DNA of 64,000 nucleotides from Nostoc piscinale CENA21 (GTDB lineage Bacteria; Cyanobacteriota; Cyanobacteriia; Cyanobacteriales; Nostocaceae). Positions 1 through 7,501 of this stretch are shown here, one piece after another; within the stretch, counting starts at the first letter, position 1, and each line of letters starts with the position of its first letter. The translations under genes and the position numbers were made by a program. The notes beneath the pieces were generated by a model. That model did no database searches. It saw only the letters and a list, made by a program, of their open reading frames with translations, and had not been told where the DNA came from. The DNA is taken from assembly GCF_001298445.1 (NCBI RefSeq), contig NZ_CP012036.1, positions 1,863,263-1,927,262 of the forward strand, in the 5' to 3' direction.

Positions 1-291
1 CGCCGCAAATGCCGCCGCTATATTCACCCGCTCATCACTTGTTACAATCAAAATTGCCCGACAATGTTTTATCCCTGCTTGTTCTAATATTTTCGGTTGC
101 CGACAATCACCAATCACTAATTTATCGATTAACTCTGGTAATTCTGTAATTTCCCAAGGGTGAGTATTTACCTGTTCAATGGCATTAACCTTAACGCCAA
201 ACTCCTTCAGCACATATACACAATATTGTCCCAAATTCCCCAGTCCACACACTAAGAAAAAGTTCGGATCTGTTGTTGTATTGTGTTCCAT
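1..291 (-). CDS. TrkA-N (RCK) NAD-binding domain protein, N-terminal part
   Basis: The reading frame starts with ATG at 291 on the minus strand and stays open to the window edge, giving 97 residues of a longer protein. It begins with a short polar stretch and then a Rossmann-type nucleotide-binding loop (VCGLGNLGQY, about residues 14-23), followed by an acidic residue in the position that usually contacts the ribose. Further on lie VIGDCRQPKILEQAGI and RAILIVTSDERVNIAAA, the classical TrkA-N pattern in which each strand-turn pair forms the NAD/ATP-binding fold. Proteins of this type gate K+ channels or transporters or act as regulatory subunits. The channel or partner domain would lie outside the window, so the exact role cannot be given. 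Confidence 0.8.
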   Translation of the reverse strand, partial: MEHNTTTDPNFFLVCGLGNLGQYCVYVLKEFGVKVNAIEQVNTHPWEITELPELIDKLVIGDCRQPKILEQAGIKHCRAILIVTSDERVNIAAAFAA

Positions 292-382
292 ATATTTGAT
301 GTTAGTCAGCAGATTTTACTCGACTTTTTTCACATCTTGCGACAAACGACTATAGCGGTTATCGGTTGGATGAGGTAATTTC

Positions 383-452
383 AACCCCACCCCCAACCCC
401 TCCCCGTTCACGGGGAGGGGAGCGTTTGCGTTAGCAAATGCGGGGTGGGGTT
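383..452. repeat. Dispersed C/G-rich inverted repeat
   Basis: The outer arms AACCCCACCCC and GGGGTGGGGTT enclose a second perfect hairpin, CCCCTCCCCG-TTCA-CGGGGAGGGG. The same kind of element is seen at 23382-23466 and, inside a gene, at 38568-38651, so this is a dispersed cyanobacterial intergenic repeat rather than a gene-specific terminator. Confidence 0.7.
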
Positions 453-473
453 CCGACATCTAAACCTACAAAA

Positions 474-1013
474 TCATCCCAACCCAAATAGTTTAGAAAT
501 TACAGGTAATAATTTATTTGCTGCTTCTACCAATGTGGCGACGGCGGGTAAGCCAGAAAATAAACCTTTTAACATCGTGATGGCTGTCTTGGCAGTTTTT
601 TGCTGAGTGGGTTCTTGGGGATTTTGACCTGCTTCGGCTAAGGTTTTGACTTGTTCTAAAGCCTCGGCTTTATTTTCATCTGATAAATCTGAAGATTGGG
701 AAATTGCCTCTTGTAATTGTGTGAGTAATTCTTTAATTCCTGGTTGCTCACTATTTTGGGAATCGGGTAATTCATTAATGGCAATATTGACATTGCCGCT
801 AATTGTTCCCACGTTGGCAACAGAACCACCACCCGCAATACCACTAACATTACTGCTACCTTGAATATTGATGCCGCTAATATCAGACACGTTGATATCT
901 CCTTCTACTTTTATATGATATTTTGGCTGGGATAATAAAGTCTCTATCATATTTTCTAATTTAGCAACGCGTTTATCTATTTTTTTCAGCGATGCTTGCT
1001 TAGTCTGGCGCAA
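474..1013 (-). CDS. Hypothetical protein, possibly the C-terminal part of the upstream pentapeptide protein
   Basis: I do not recognise a named family for these 179 residues. The N-terminus is a short basic, coiled-coil-like helix (about 1-30), followed by a beta-rich section with repeated G-x-I/V-N patterns (about 35-80: GDINVSDISGINI, GNVNIAI), an acidic amphipathic helix region (95-135) and a hydrophobic C-terminal helix (about 145-179). It starts with TTG, has no clear ribosome binding site and overlaps the end of the pentapeptide gene by 14 bases. At the overlap there is a T7 run (1017-1023 on the plus strand). Dropping one base there fuses both frames into one protein of about 722 residues. 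That would match the single-base homopolymer lesions elsewhere in this window, but no homology was available to prove it. Confidence 0.55.
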   Translation of the reverse strand: MRQTKQASLKKIDKRVAKLENMIETLLSQPKYHIKVEGDINVSDISGINIQGSSNVSGIAGGGSVANVGTISGNVNIAINELPDSQNSEQPGIKELLTQLQEAISQSSDLSDENKAEALEQVKTLAEAGQNPQEPTQQKTAKTAITMLKGLFSGLPAVATLVEAANKLLPVISKLFGLG

Positions 1014-2643
1014 AAATTTTTTTAGGATGGAGCGAGGATTTCTTTTCGCTGCGTTTCTCTGTTGCCAGAATTTCTGACTTGTCTTCGGGATAGTTTTTAG
1101 CTTTTATCTGTAATAATTGCTGACTCTGAGATAAAGCTTTGAGTTGATTATATTCTTCAAAAGATTCTGCACTCAGTTGCGATTTATTAATTGCTTCAGC
1201 AGTTTTGACTCGGACTAATAATTTATCATCGCCGCGTTTCTCTATTGCCACAATTTCTAACTCGGCTTCGGGGTGATTTTCAGCAAGTTTTTTGAACGAA
1301 ATAGCAATGGCGCGAGGGTCAACTCCTTGATTGTAGTAAAGGTCGAGGGTGTCAAAAATTGGTTGAATAAATTCGCCAAAGTCACCGTCTTGGAAGACTT
1401 CTTGCTGATTATCGGGTTTGCGGAGGGGGTCGGGATTTTCTTTCGTGGGTAAGCGCATGAAGATATATTCACACCTCACTCCATGCAGTTTAGTTTCTCT
1501 GGTAATGCCCCAATCTTCAATGAATGCGCCTGTGAGAGTTGCGCCTGTTAAATCGGTTGCTTCGAGTTGGGTTTGTTTGAGTTTGACTCTGGATAAATCA
1601 GCATCTTGCAAGTTAGCTTCACTGAGGTCAGCACCGATAAAGCTGGCATCTGCTAGGTTAGCAGATTGTAATTTGATACCCCGCAGGTTTTGACGGTCGA
1701 AGTTTTGACCTTGTGCTTCTCCGGTAACTAGCAGTTGACGTATTTGTGGGTTTTGCAGATAAGTGGAACCAGGACGAACACGGTCAAGCATCTTGGCTTG
1801 ATAGTAACAAGTCCGAGTAAGGATAGCGTTGCGAAAATCTGTACTTTTGAGTACAGCTTGGGTAAAGTCGGCATTGGTTAAGCTCGCGTGTCGAAAGCTT
1901 GTACCACCTGTAGCTGCGAAGGCAATAGTAAGATTCAGAAGCAAGGAGTACTTTTGATCCCTTATGATGGCTCGCCAGCTAATGTATACAATAAATAACG
2001 CTTCAACTACAGCTATAGCTCCGGCTACATCGCCAGCTATTCCTACGACTACGACTCCAGCTACGGCAAAGACTTCGGCGACAACTACGGCTACAACTAT
2101 AGCTTCGGTTCCGGCTAAAACTCCAGCTAAAGTTAAGGCGAAGGCTCCGGTGAAGGCTCCGGCTACAACTACGGCTACAGATCCAGCTACAGAGAAGGCT
2201 TCGGCTACAGTTAAGGCGAAACCTCCGGCGAATGTTCCTACTATGGCAAAGGCTCCGGCTTTTAAACCAGCTATTATCCCTTGGCGAATTGTGATAAAAG
2301 AAAAGGCAATTAATATGATTAGAGCAATAAAGCCTGCAATCTGATTCTCATTGGATGAGCTAAATATTAGCGACACTACGTAACCATTAAAAGACCAGAG
2401 ATAACCTGACAGTGCCGACAATAAGAATGAGACAAGGACTAAACCAATTACCCAACGGCGTTGCAGTCCAGCTTTGGCGTTACTGAAGTTTGCCCCTGTC
2501 AGGTTCGCACCGCTAAAGTTTGCGCCTCGAATATCGGCATAGCTAAAGTTTGCACCTGCAAGGTTTTGTCCTTTGAAGTTGCGTCCTCGGAGATTTTGAC
2601 CGGAATAGTCTAAAGCCATCTGTAGTTTTACGCACTTAGGCAA
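1000..2643 (-). CDS. Pentapeptide-repeat membrane protein
   Basis: The 547-residue product opens with pentapeptide repeats of the A(D/N)LXX type (residues about 10-55: GQNLRG, GANFSY, GANFSG), then has hydrophobic segments rich in Ala, Val and Gly (about 60-240). A second pentapeptide block follows (about 250-380: ASLTNADFTQ, LQDADLSRVKL), then a charged C-terminal domain of about 150 residues. Pentapeptide blocks fold as right-handed quadrilateral beta-helices. The middle third (about 125-215) is low complexity and its DNA has a roughly 6-base rhythm of GCT-type codons on the opposite strand. The role is unknown; soluble ends with a membrane core suggest a scaffold or sensor. Its end overlaps the next gene by 14 bases (see that entry for a possible fusion). 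Confidence 0.8.
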   Translation of the reverse strand: MPKCVKLQMALDYSGQNLRGRNFKGQNLAGANFSYADIRGANFSGANLTGANFSNAKAGLQRRWVIGLVLVSFLLSALSGYLWSFNGYVVSLIFSSSNENQIAGFIALIILIAFSFITIRQGIIAGLKAGAFAIVGTFAGGFALTVAEAFSVAGSVAVVVAGAFTGAFALTLAGVLAGTEAIVVAVVVAEVFAVAGVVVVGIAGDVAGAIAVVEALFIVYISWRAIIRDQKYSLLLNLTIAFAATGGTSFRHASLTNADFTQAVLKSTDFRNAILTRTCYYQAKMLDRVRPGSTYLQNPQIRQLLVTGEAQGQNFDRQNLRGIKLQSANLADASFIGADLSEANLQDADLSRVKLKQTQLEATDLTGATLTGAFIEDWGITRETKLHGVRCEYIFMRLPTKENPDPLRKPDNQQEVFQDGDFGEFIQPIFDTLDLYYNQGVDPRAIAISFKKLAENHPEAELEIVAIEKRGDDKLLVRVKTAEAINKSQLSAESFEEYNQLKALSQSQQLLQIKAKNYPEDKSEILATEKRSEKKSSLHPKKIFAPD

Positions 2644-2713
2644 ATTTTACTACACGCTTAAGCTGATGAATAGTGCTGATAGCATTTCACAAAACTACTG
2701 CTATACTCGCGCG

Positions 2714-3198
2714 AATATCCAAGGCTCTCGCGCGAATATCAGAACTTCATTAATGAGTATTCGAGGTTCATTCACGAATATCCAAGGCTCTCGCGCGAAT
2801 ATCAGAACTTCATTAATGAGTATCCGAGGTTCATTCACGAATATCCAAGGCTCTCGCGCGAATATCAGAACTTCATTAATGAGTATCCAAGACTCATTCA
2901 CGAATATCCAAGGCTCTCGCACGAGTATCAGAACTTCATTAATGAGTATCCAAGACTCATTCACGAATATCCAAGACTCACGCGCGAGTATCAAAAACTC
3001 CCGTGTGAGTCAGGACTTACGCACCAAGATTGTCTATGAAGATTGGGTGTAAGGGTGTGTGGCGGAAGGGTTTTAGATACATACACCCCTATACCCCTGT
3101 ACCCCTACACCCTCGCCAAAACCCTTGATTTTGCGTTTTTATGCGTAAGTCCTATGAGTATTCAAGACTCATTAATGAGTATCAGAACTCCATATCTC
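2714..3198. repeat. Nested 21-bp/63-bp tandem repeat array
   Basis: Fourteen consecutive 21-bp units run from 2714 to 3007. Each begins AATATC or AGTAT. Three unit types (A: AATATCCAAGGCTCTCGCG.., B: AATATCAGAACTTCATTAAT.., C: AGTATTCGAGGTTCATTCAC..) alternate A-B-C to give a 63-bp higher-order repeat, with four full A-B-C cycles. After an inserted element (3012-3153) two more degenerate units continue to 3198. Because 21 is a multiple of 3 the array is open on both strands, but with no ribosome binding site and no conserved flank I regard it as non-coding. B units contain the palindrome TCATTAATGA and A units are rich in CGCG. Confidence 0.85.
3012..3153. mobile_element. MITE-like element inserted in the tandem array
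   Basis: Perfect 12-bp terminal inverted repeats, AGGACTTACGCA at the left and TGCGTAAGTCCT at the right, bound 142 bp with no coding capacity. Inside is a second inverted pair (AAGGGTTTT and AAAACCCTT) around C-rich CCCCTA/CCCCTG runs. TGAGT occurs just outside both ends (3006-3010 and 3155-3159) and may be a target duplication, although the host array contains the same word. Related copies are at 12959-13051 and 46613-46742. Confidence 0.7.
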
Positions 3199-3249
3199 TA
3201 CAATCAACTCCGAAAAAATATCAAACTATCCTCACCAACCAGTAGCAAT

Positions 3250-3429
3250 ACAACTATAGAGCGAGTTAGCAATCCCTTTACTCAATGTCGAGTTTGTGTA
3301 TTTGACAACTTGGAGAAGATTTCAATTGACTGGGTTGGTTTAAAATCTATTGTTCGAGTTGAACGAGTTGGGACTCGTGCTGGCAAACCTTATCACGAAA
3401 CCGCTTACTACATTAGTTCGCTCTTATAG
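3250..3429 (+). pseudogene. ISAs1-family transposase remnant
   Basis: About 60 codons read as an internal piece of an ISAs1 (H-repeat) DDE transposase. They include CRVCVFDNLEKI followed by DWVGLKSIVRVERVGTRAG and ending HETAYYISSL, matching the family pattern W-x-GLKS-h-x-x-V-x-R followed by YYISSL. There is no start codon or N-terminal catalytic region, and the frame stops directly after the YYISSL motif where the intact family continues for about another 100 residues. It is a decayed fragment beside the tandem array. Confidence 0.7.
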
Positions 3430-3454
3430 CAACGCCGAAAGTATCGAGAAAGAT

Positions 3455-3517
3455 GGTGCGTTACGGCTAATTCTCACTCTCTTAAGTTCCGAAATCCTTG
3501 CATAGCCGTAACACACC
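3455..3517. repeat. Inverted repeat, GGTGCGTTACGGCTA type
   Basis: Arms GGTGCGTTACGGCTA (3455-3469) and TAGCCGTAACACACC (3503-3517) pair with one mismatch across a 33-base spacer. The motif is of the dispersed GTGCGTTAC/GTAACACACC class seen in cyanobacterial intergenic DNA. It follows the transposase remnant and lies about 70 bases beyond the end of the minus-strand acyltransferase gene. Confidence 0.6.
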
Positions 3518-3589
3518 CTACTCAATATTTGTCTGGATTGTTTTTCATGATATGTCTCCAATGTAGAGGCAATGGTTGGAAAGCCCCTA

Positions 3590-4729
3590 CTAAATTTTGA
3601 AAAACCAACGGCGACGATACATTCCATAAAGAATTGTCCACCACAATAAAACCATGACTATGGCAAATGCAAGTGAACCATTGAATGTCCCAGCCCAAGG
3701 GCGAAATAGGTGGTCATAAATCCAGTTGTAGGTTGTGCTGCTGCCGATGTTAGTTTTGAGTAAAATTCTGGTGAGTATACCAGAACCAACAAACAAAAAG
3801 ATGGCATTCAGTCCCATAACTTCTAATGGTAGTCCCCAGTTTTTCAAGTTGCGGACTTCGATGAGTTCATAACACAAAGCTAAAGTGAGTAATGCCCAAC
3901 CTGCGGTAAAAACAACATAAGAACTTGTCCAAAGTTGTTTATTAATGGGAAATAAAAATCCCCACAATAATCCAATTACTAGGGCAATTAAACCAAAAAT
4001 TACTAAATTTACACTCGTACGGCTTTTAATTGGCTGAGTGCGTAACCAGTCGCCTGTAAAATATCCCAAAAAGACGGTGACAACGGCTGGCAAAGTACTA
4101 AATAAACCTTCTGGGTCAAAGGAACCGCCGCGATAAATATGCTTACCTAGAATTATGCGGTCAATGTAACCACTGAGATTGCCTTCTGGGGTGAGATTTC
4201 CTGTGCCAAAGCCGGGGACGGGGATATATTGCATCGCCAGCCAGTAACCGATGAGGATAACAGCTGCTAATATCCACAACCAACGGCGGGAAAGGTTGAG
4301 AACTGCTAGGGATGCAAGTACATAAGCAAGGCTGATGCGCTGCAAGACTCCCATAATTCGCAGGGTGCTGAAATCGGGTGGTATGCCTTTAATTAACCAA
4401 TCAAGGGTTAAAGAAACCAAGGCCAGGAACAAGCCCAGGGCAAATAATATCAGACCACGGCGGAAAATACGCTGATAGACAGTAGCCGTGGGGCGATTTT
4501 CTGGGGTGTACTTGGCGAAAGAAAATGGCATTGCGACACCGACGATAAATAAAAAGAACGGGAAAACCAAGTCTGTCGGCGTGCAACCATTCCATTTGGC
4601 GTGGTCGAGAGGAGGATAGACATAATCCCAATTACCGGGATTATTCACTAAAATCATAGAGGCGATCGCAATTCCCCGAAATACATCTAGGGAAGCAAGG
4701 CGCGTAGAGGGTGTAGAGGAATTTTTCAT
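3590..4729 (-). CDS. HGSNAT/NagX-like membrane acyltransferase (DUF5009-type)
   Basis: The 379-residue protein begins RLASLDVFRGIAIASMILVNN (residues about 11-31), the signature of the heparan-alpha-glucosaminide N-acetyltransferase / NagX family, followed by PPLDHAKWNGCTPTDLVFPF, where the conserved His of the loop lies. About ten hydrophobic segments follow, and the length is typical of bacterial members. The family moves acyl groups across a membrane onto amino sugars; the substrate here is unknown. The ATG start is preceded by 42 bases of shared upstream DNA with the divergent glycosidase-like gene at 4772, so a joint role in amino-sugar or cell-wall glycan metabolism is possible but only inferred from position. 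Confidence 0.8.
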   Translation of the reverse strand: MKNSSTPSTRLASLDVFRGIAIASMILVNNPGNWDYVYPPLDHAKWNGCTPTDLVFPFFLFIVGVAMPFSFAKYTPENRPTATVYQRIFRRGLILFALGLFLALVSLTLDWLIKGIPPDFSTLRIMGVLQRISLAYVLASLAVLNLSRRWLWILAAVILIGYWLAMQYIPVPGFGTGNLTPEGNLSGYIDRIILGKHIYRGGSFDPEGLFSTLPAVVTVFLGYFTGDWLRTQPIKSRTSVNLVIFGLIALVIGLLWGFLFPINKQLWTSSYVVFTAGWALLTLALCYELIEVRNLKNWGLPLEVMGLNAIFLFVGSGILTRILLKTNIGSSTTYNWIYDHLFRPWAGTFNGSLAFAIVMVLLWWTILYGMYRRRWFFKI

Positions 4730-4771
4730 AACGTTATAGTTTAATCTGTTAAACGCTCCTCCAAAACTTTT

Positions 4772-6382
4772 GTGAACATCAAAGACATTTTTCTTAGTGG
4801 ATTTTTACGTCTAGGACAGCAGCACAGGAATCTAATTCTTACCTCCTGCCTCCTGCCTTCTGCCTTCTGCCTCTTTCCACTTCAAATTGCTGACTCTTCT
4901 CCCCAGCCAGCCGCTATCATCCCCCCATCACCCAGCAGAGAATTTCGGGGTGTGTGGGTTGCGAGTGTTGCTAATATTGACTGGCCTTCTAAACCCGGTT
5001 TAAATACCAGCCAACAACAAGCCGAGTTAATTACAATACTCGATCGCGCGGCTAAATTAAAACTCAATGCCGTGATTTTACAAGTCCGTCCTGGTTGTGA
5101 TGCCTTATACCAATCTACTTATGAACCTTGGTCAGAATTTTTAACAGGACAAATGGGTAAACCACCCGCACCTTATTATGACCCCTTAGCTTTTGCAGTG
5201 GCAGAAGCCCATAAACGTGGACTGGAATTACACGCTTGGTTTAATCCTTATCGCGCCCGTCATCCCCAAGGCAAATCAACTATTGCACCGAATCATATCA
5301 GCAAAACTCATCCAGAATTAGTCAAACGTTACGGCAAATATCTCTGGTTAGACCCCGGTGAAAAAGCCGTGCAGGATTACACCGTTCAAGTCATTATGGA
5401 TGTTGTCAATCGATATGATATCGATGGTGTTCACATTGATGATTACTTTTATCCCTATCCCGAAAAAGACAGGAGAAATAAAACAATTGATTTTCCTGAT
5501 CAAATTAGTTGGCAAAAATATCAACAATCAGGAGGGAGAGAAACCCGTGATGATTGGCGGCGAGAAAATGTCAACACCTTAATTCAACGACTTTATCAAA
5601 ACATTAAAACTGCTAAACCTTGGGTGAAATTTGGTATTAGTCCTTTTGGCATTTGGCAACCAGGATTTCCCAAACAAATAGGCAATGAAAAAGGTTTTAA
5701 TGCTTATCAAGAACTATATGCAGATTCTCGCAAATGGTTAATGAATGGCTGGTTAGATTATCTCTCACCCCAACTTTATTGGAAAATTGAACAGCCCCAA
5801 CAAAGCTATCCTGTATTGTTGAATTGGTGGATATCACAAAACACCCAAGCTAGACATATTTGGCCAGGAATTTATACTAGCCGCGTTGGTCAAAACAACA
5901 GCACAGCTTGGCCTGCTAAAGAAATTGTCTATCAAATTAAAACCACTCAAGGTCATGTTGGTTCTGATGGCAATATTCACTTTAGTATGAAACCTCTGCT
6001 GCAAAATCGCGGCGGCATTGCAGATTTATTACCACAAGATGTTTATCACAATCCTGCATTAGTCCCGGCATCACCTTGGTTAGATAATACACCACCTGAA
6101 AAACCCCAAGTGAGTTTAGAAAAAGATGTGACTGGGACTAAAACAGTCCTCAGATGGCAACCCACAGGTAAACAACCCGTTTGGTTATGGGTTGTGCAAA
6201 CCAAAACAGGTAATGAATGGAACACCAATATTGTACCGACTGGGCAGAATTCAACTTTGTTAAATAATAATCAAGTTGAAGATGTCGCTGTGTCGGCAGT
6301 GACTCGTTATGGTGTGCAAGGAACAAGCGCCGTTGTGGAAATTCCTCAATATCAAGCGAGAAAGTCTAATAGGATGTTTTAA
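4772..6382 (+). CDS. Secreted GHL10-type glycoside hydrolase-like protein
   Basis: The 536-residue product carries the GHL10 (DUF187, YngK-like) signature REFRGVWVASVANIDWPSKP at about residue 57, then LNAVILQVRPGCDALYQS, the E-x-H-A-W-F-N-P-Y-R block (about 155) and IDGVHIDDYFYPYP (about 221), which line the TIM-barrel active site in this family. A Pro-rich C-terminal section after about residue 445 looks like a fibronectin-type beta domain. The likely start is GTG at 4772. The N-terminus holds a hydrophobic stretch that would serve as a signal peptide, and this stretch is encoded by a CTGCCTC/CTGCCTT repeat (about 4849-4872). The enzyme presumably acts on an extracellular or cell-wall glycan; the substrate is not predictable. 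Confidence 0.85.
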   Translation: MNIKDIFLSGFLRLGQQHRNLILTSCLLPSAFCLFPLQIADSSPQPAAIIPPSPSREFRGVWVASVANIDWPSKPGLNTSQQQAELITILDRAAKLKLNAVILQVRPGCDALYQSTYEPWSEFLTGQMGKPPAPYYDPLAFAVAEAHKRGLELHAWFNPYRARHPQGKSTIAPNHISKTHPELVKRYGKYLWLDPGEKAVQDYTVQVIMDVVNRYDIDGVHIDDYFYPYPEKDRRNKTIDFPDQISWQKYQQSGGRETRDDWRRENVNTLIQRLYQNIKTAKPWVKFGISPFGIWQPGFPKQIGNEKGFNAYQELYADSRKWLMNGWLDYLSPQLYWKIEQPQQSYPVLLNWWISQNTQARHIWPGIYTSRVGQNNSTAWPAKEIVYQIKTTQGHVGSDGNIHFSMKPLLQNRGGIADLLPQDVYHNPALVPASPWLDNTPPEKPQVSLEKDVTGTKTVLRWQPTGKQPVWLWVVQTKTGNEWNTNIVPTGQNSTLLNNNQVEDVAVSAVTRYGVQGTSAVVEIPQYQARKSNRMF

Positions 6383-6478
6383 AAGTCCTCTTAGAGAAGT
6401 CGGGGGTCTGAACAGATGTAATCATTGTGGAATTATTCGTTACAGAAATTCCAGATTTTCGTGTATTTAAATAATTTA

Positions 6479-6522
6479 CTGTTACTTACCAACTTTTTCT
6501 ATGTTAGGTTGGTAAGTAACAG
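6479..6522 (+). promoter_or_regulatory. Perfect inverted repeat upstream of modA
   Basis: CTGTTACTTACCAAC (6479-6493) and GTTGGTAAGTAACAG (6508-6522) are exact reverse complements separated by 14 bases that begin with TTTTT. The right arm ends 18 bases before the modA ATG. It could be a protein operator for molybdate-dependent control, an RNA hairpin that limits access to the ribosome binding region, or the remains of a MITE. There is no T-tract after the stem, so it is not a standard terminator. Confidence 0.45.
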
Positions 6523-6540
6523 ATGAATTAAACACTGGCA

Positions 6541-7359
6541 ATGAGTTTTAAACGCATTTTAGCTTTTAGTTGTTGGTTATTGTTCACTTGCCTGTTAGTT
6601 ATTGGTTGTAATCAAGCAAATACAACCAACTCAGCCACAACTACTAGTCCAACAGCCCAAAGCACTACTTTAACTATTTCAGCCGCCGCTAGTCTCAAAG
6701 ATGCACTCGACGCAATCAAACCAATTTACAATCAGGCAAAACCAAACGTTAACCTAGCCTACAACTTTGGTTCATCGGGTGCTTTACAGCAGCAAATTGA
6801 ACAAGGCGCAAAAGTTGATGTTTTCATCTCCGCCGCAACTAAACAAATAGATGCACTTGAGAAAAAAGGTTTATTAGTTGATGGTACACGTAAAAATTTG
6901 TTGAAAAATCAATTAGTATTAATTGCCCCACAAAACTCGACAACCATATCAGATTTTAAAGATTTAACTTCGCCTCAAATTAAGAAAATTGCTTTAGGTG
7001 AACCAAAAAGTGTACCTGCGGGACAATATGCCCAACAAGTTTTGACTTCGTTAAAAATTGCTGACAAACTCAAAGGGAAGGTTGTTTACGCTAAAGATGT
7101 ACGGCAAGCTTTGAATTATGTAGAGTCTGGTAATGCTGATGCAGGTTTAGTTTACCTTTCCGATGCAAAAAGTAGTTCAAAAGTTAAAGTGGTAACTACT
7201 GCACCAGAAAACAGTCATTATCCTATTGTCTATCCGCTCGCAGTCATTAAAAGTAGTCAAAATATTGATGCTGCTAAAGATTTTGAGCAGTTTCTATATA
7301 GTAGTAATGAAGCTAAAAATGTATTTGAAAAGCAGGGATTTGTGTTAGCTGGAGGTTGA
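6541..7359 (+). CDS. modA: Molybdate ABC transporter substrate-binding lipoprotein ModA
   Basis: The 272-residue protein has an N-terminal signal with a lipobox (LLVIGC, Cys at residue 23), a Ser/Thr-rich linker, then LTISAAASLKDALDAI, the ModA signature whose serines contact the oxyanion. It continues with YNFGSSGALQQQIEQGAKVDVF, a second ligand-binding loop, and the hinge and C-lobe motif ALNYVESGNADAGLVYLSDA. It binds molybdate (and probably tungstate) outside the plasma membrane and delivers it to the permease. modBC follows after 142 bases, so the two probably form one transcription unit. A perfect inverted repeat lies directly upstream and is the obvious candidate for regulation. Confidence 0.95.
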   Translation: MSFKRILAFSCWLLFTCLLVIGCNQANTTNSATTTSPTAQSTTLTISAAASLKDALDAIKPIYNQAKPNVNLAYNFGSSGALQQQIEQGAKVDVFISAATKQIDALEKKGLLVDGTRKNLLKNQLVLIAPQNSTTISDFKDLTSPQIKKIALGEPKSVPAGQYAQQVLTSLKIADKLKGKVVYAKDVRQALNYVESGNADAGLVYLSDAKSSSKVKVVTTAPENSHYPIVYPLAVIKSSQNIDAAKDFEQFLYSSNEAKNVFEKQGFVLAGG

Positions 7360-7501
7360 TAATTTAAGGCGTTAAAAAGTAAGCAAAGTTATTTAGATAT
7401 GTTGGGGTGAAATCAGAAAAAATAATTAACCGCGGATAAACGCGGATGATTTTTTACTCTTCTACTATTGGGATGTTGGAAAATCTTTGATTGTATAAAC
7501 T

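Noticed and set aside
1964..2344. Plus-strand Ala/Thr-rich frame of 126 codons
   Set aside because: It is the antisense of the low-complexity core of the pentapeptide protein and has no start context of its own.
2714..3007. Possible CRISPR array
   Set aside because: The 21-bp units are contiguous with no unique spacers and no cas genes are present.
2666..3052. A 128-codon plus-strand frame and a 97-codon minus-strand frame through the 21-bp array
   Set aside because: Any repeat with a unit length divisible by three stays open in several frames; there is no ribosome binding site, and the frames end in the inserted element.
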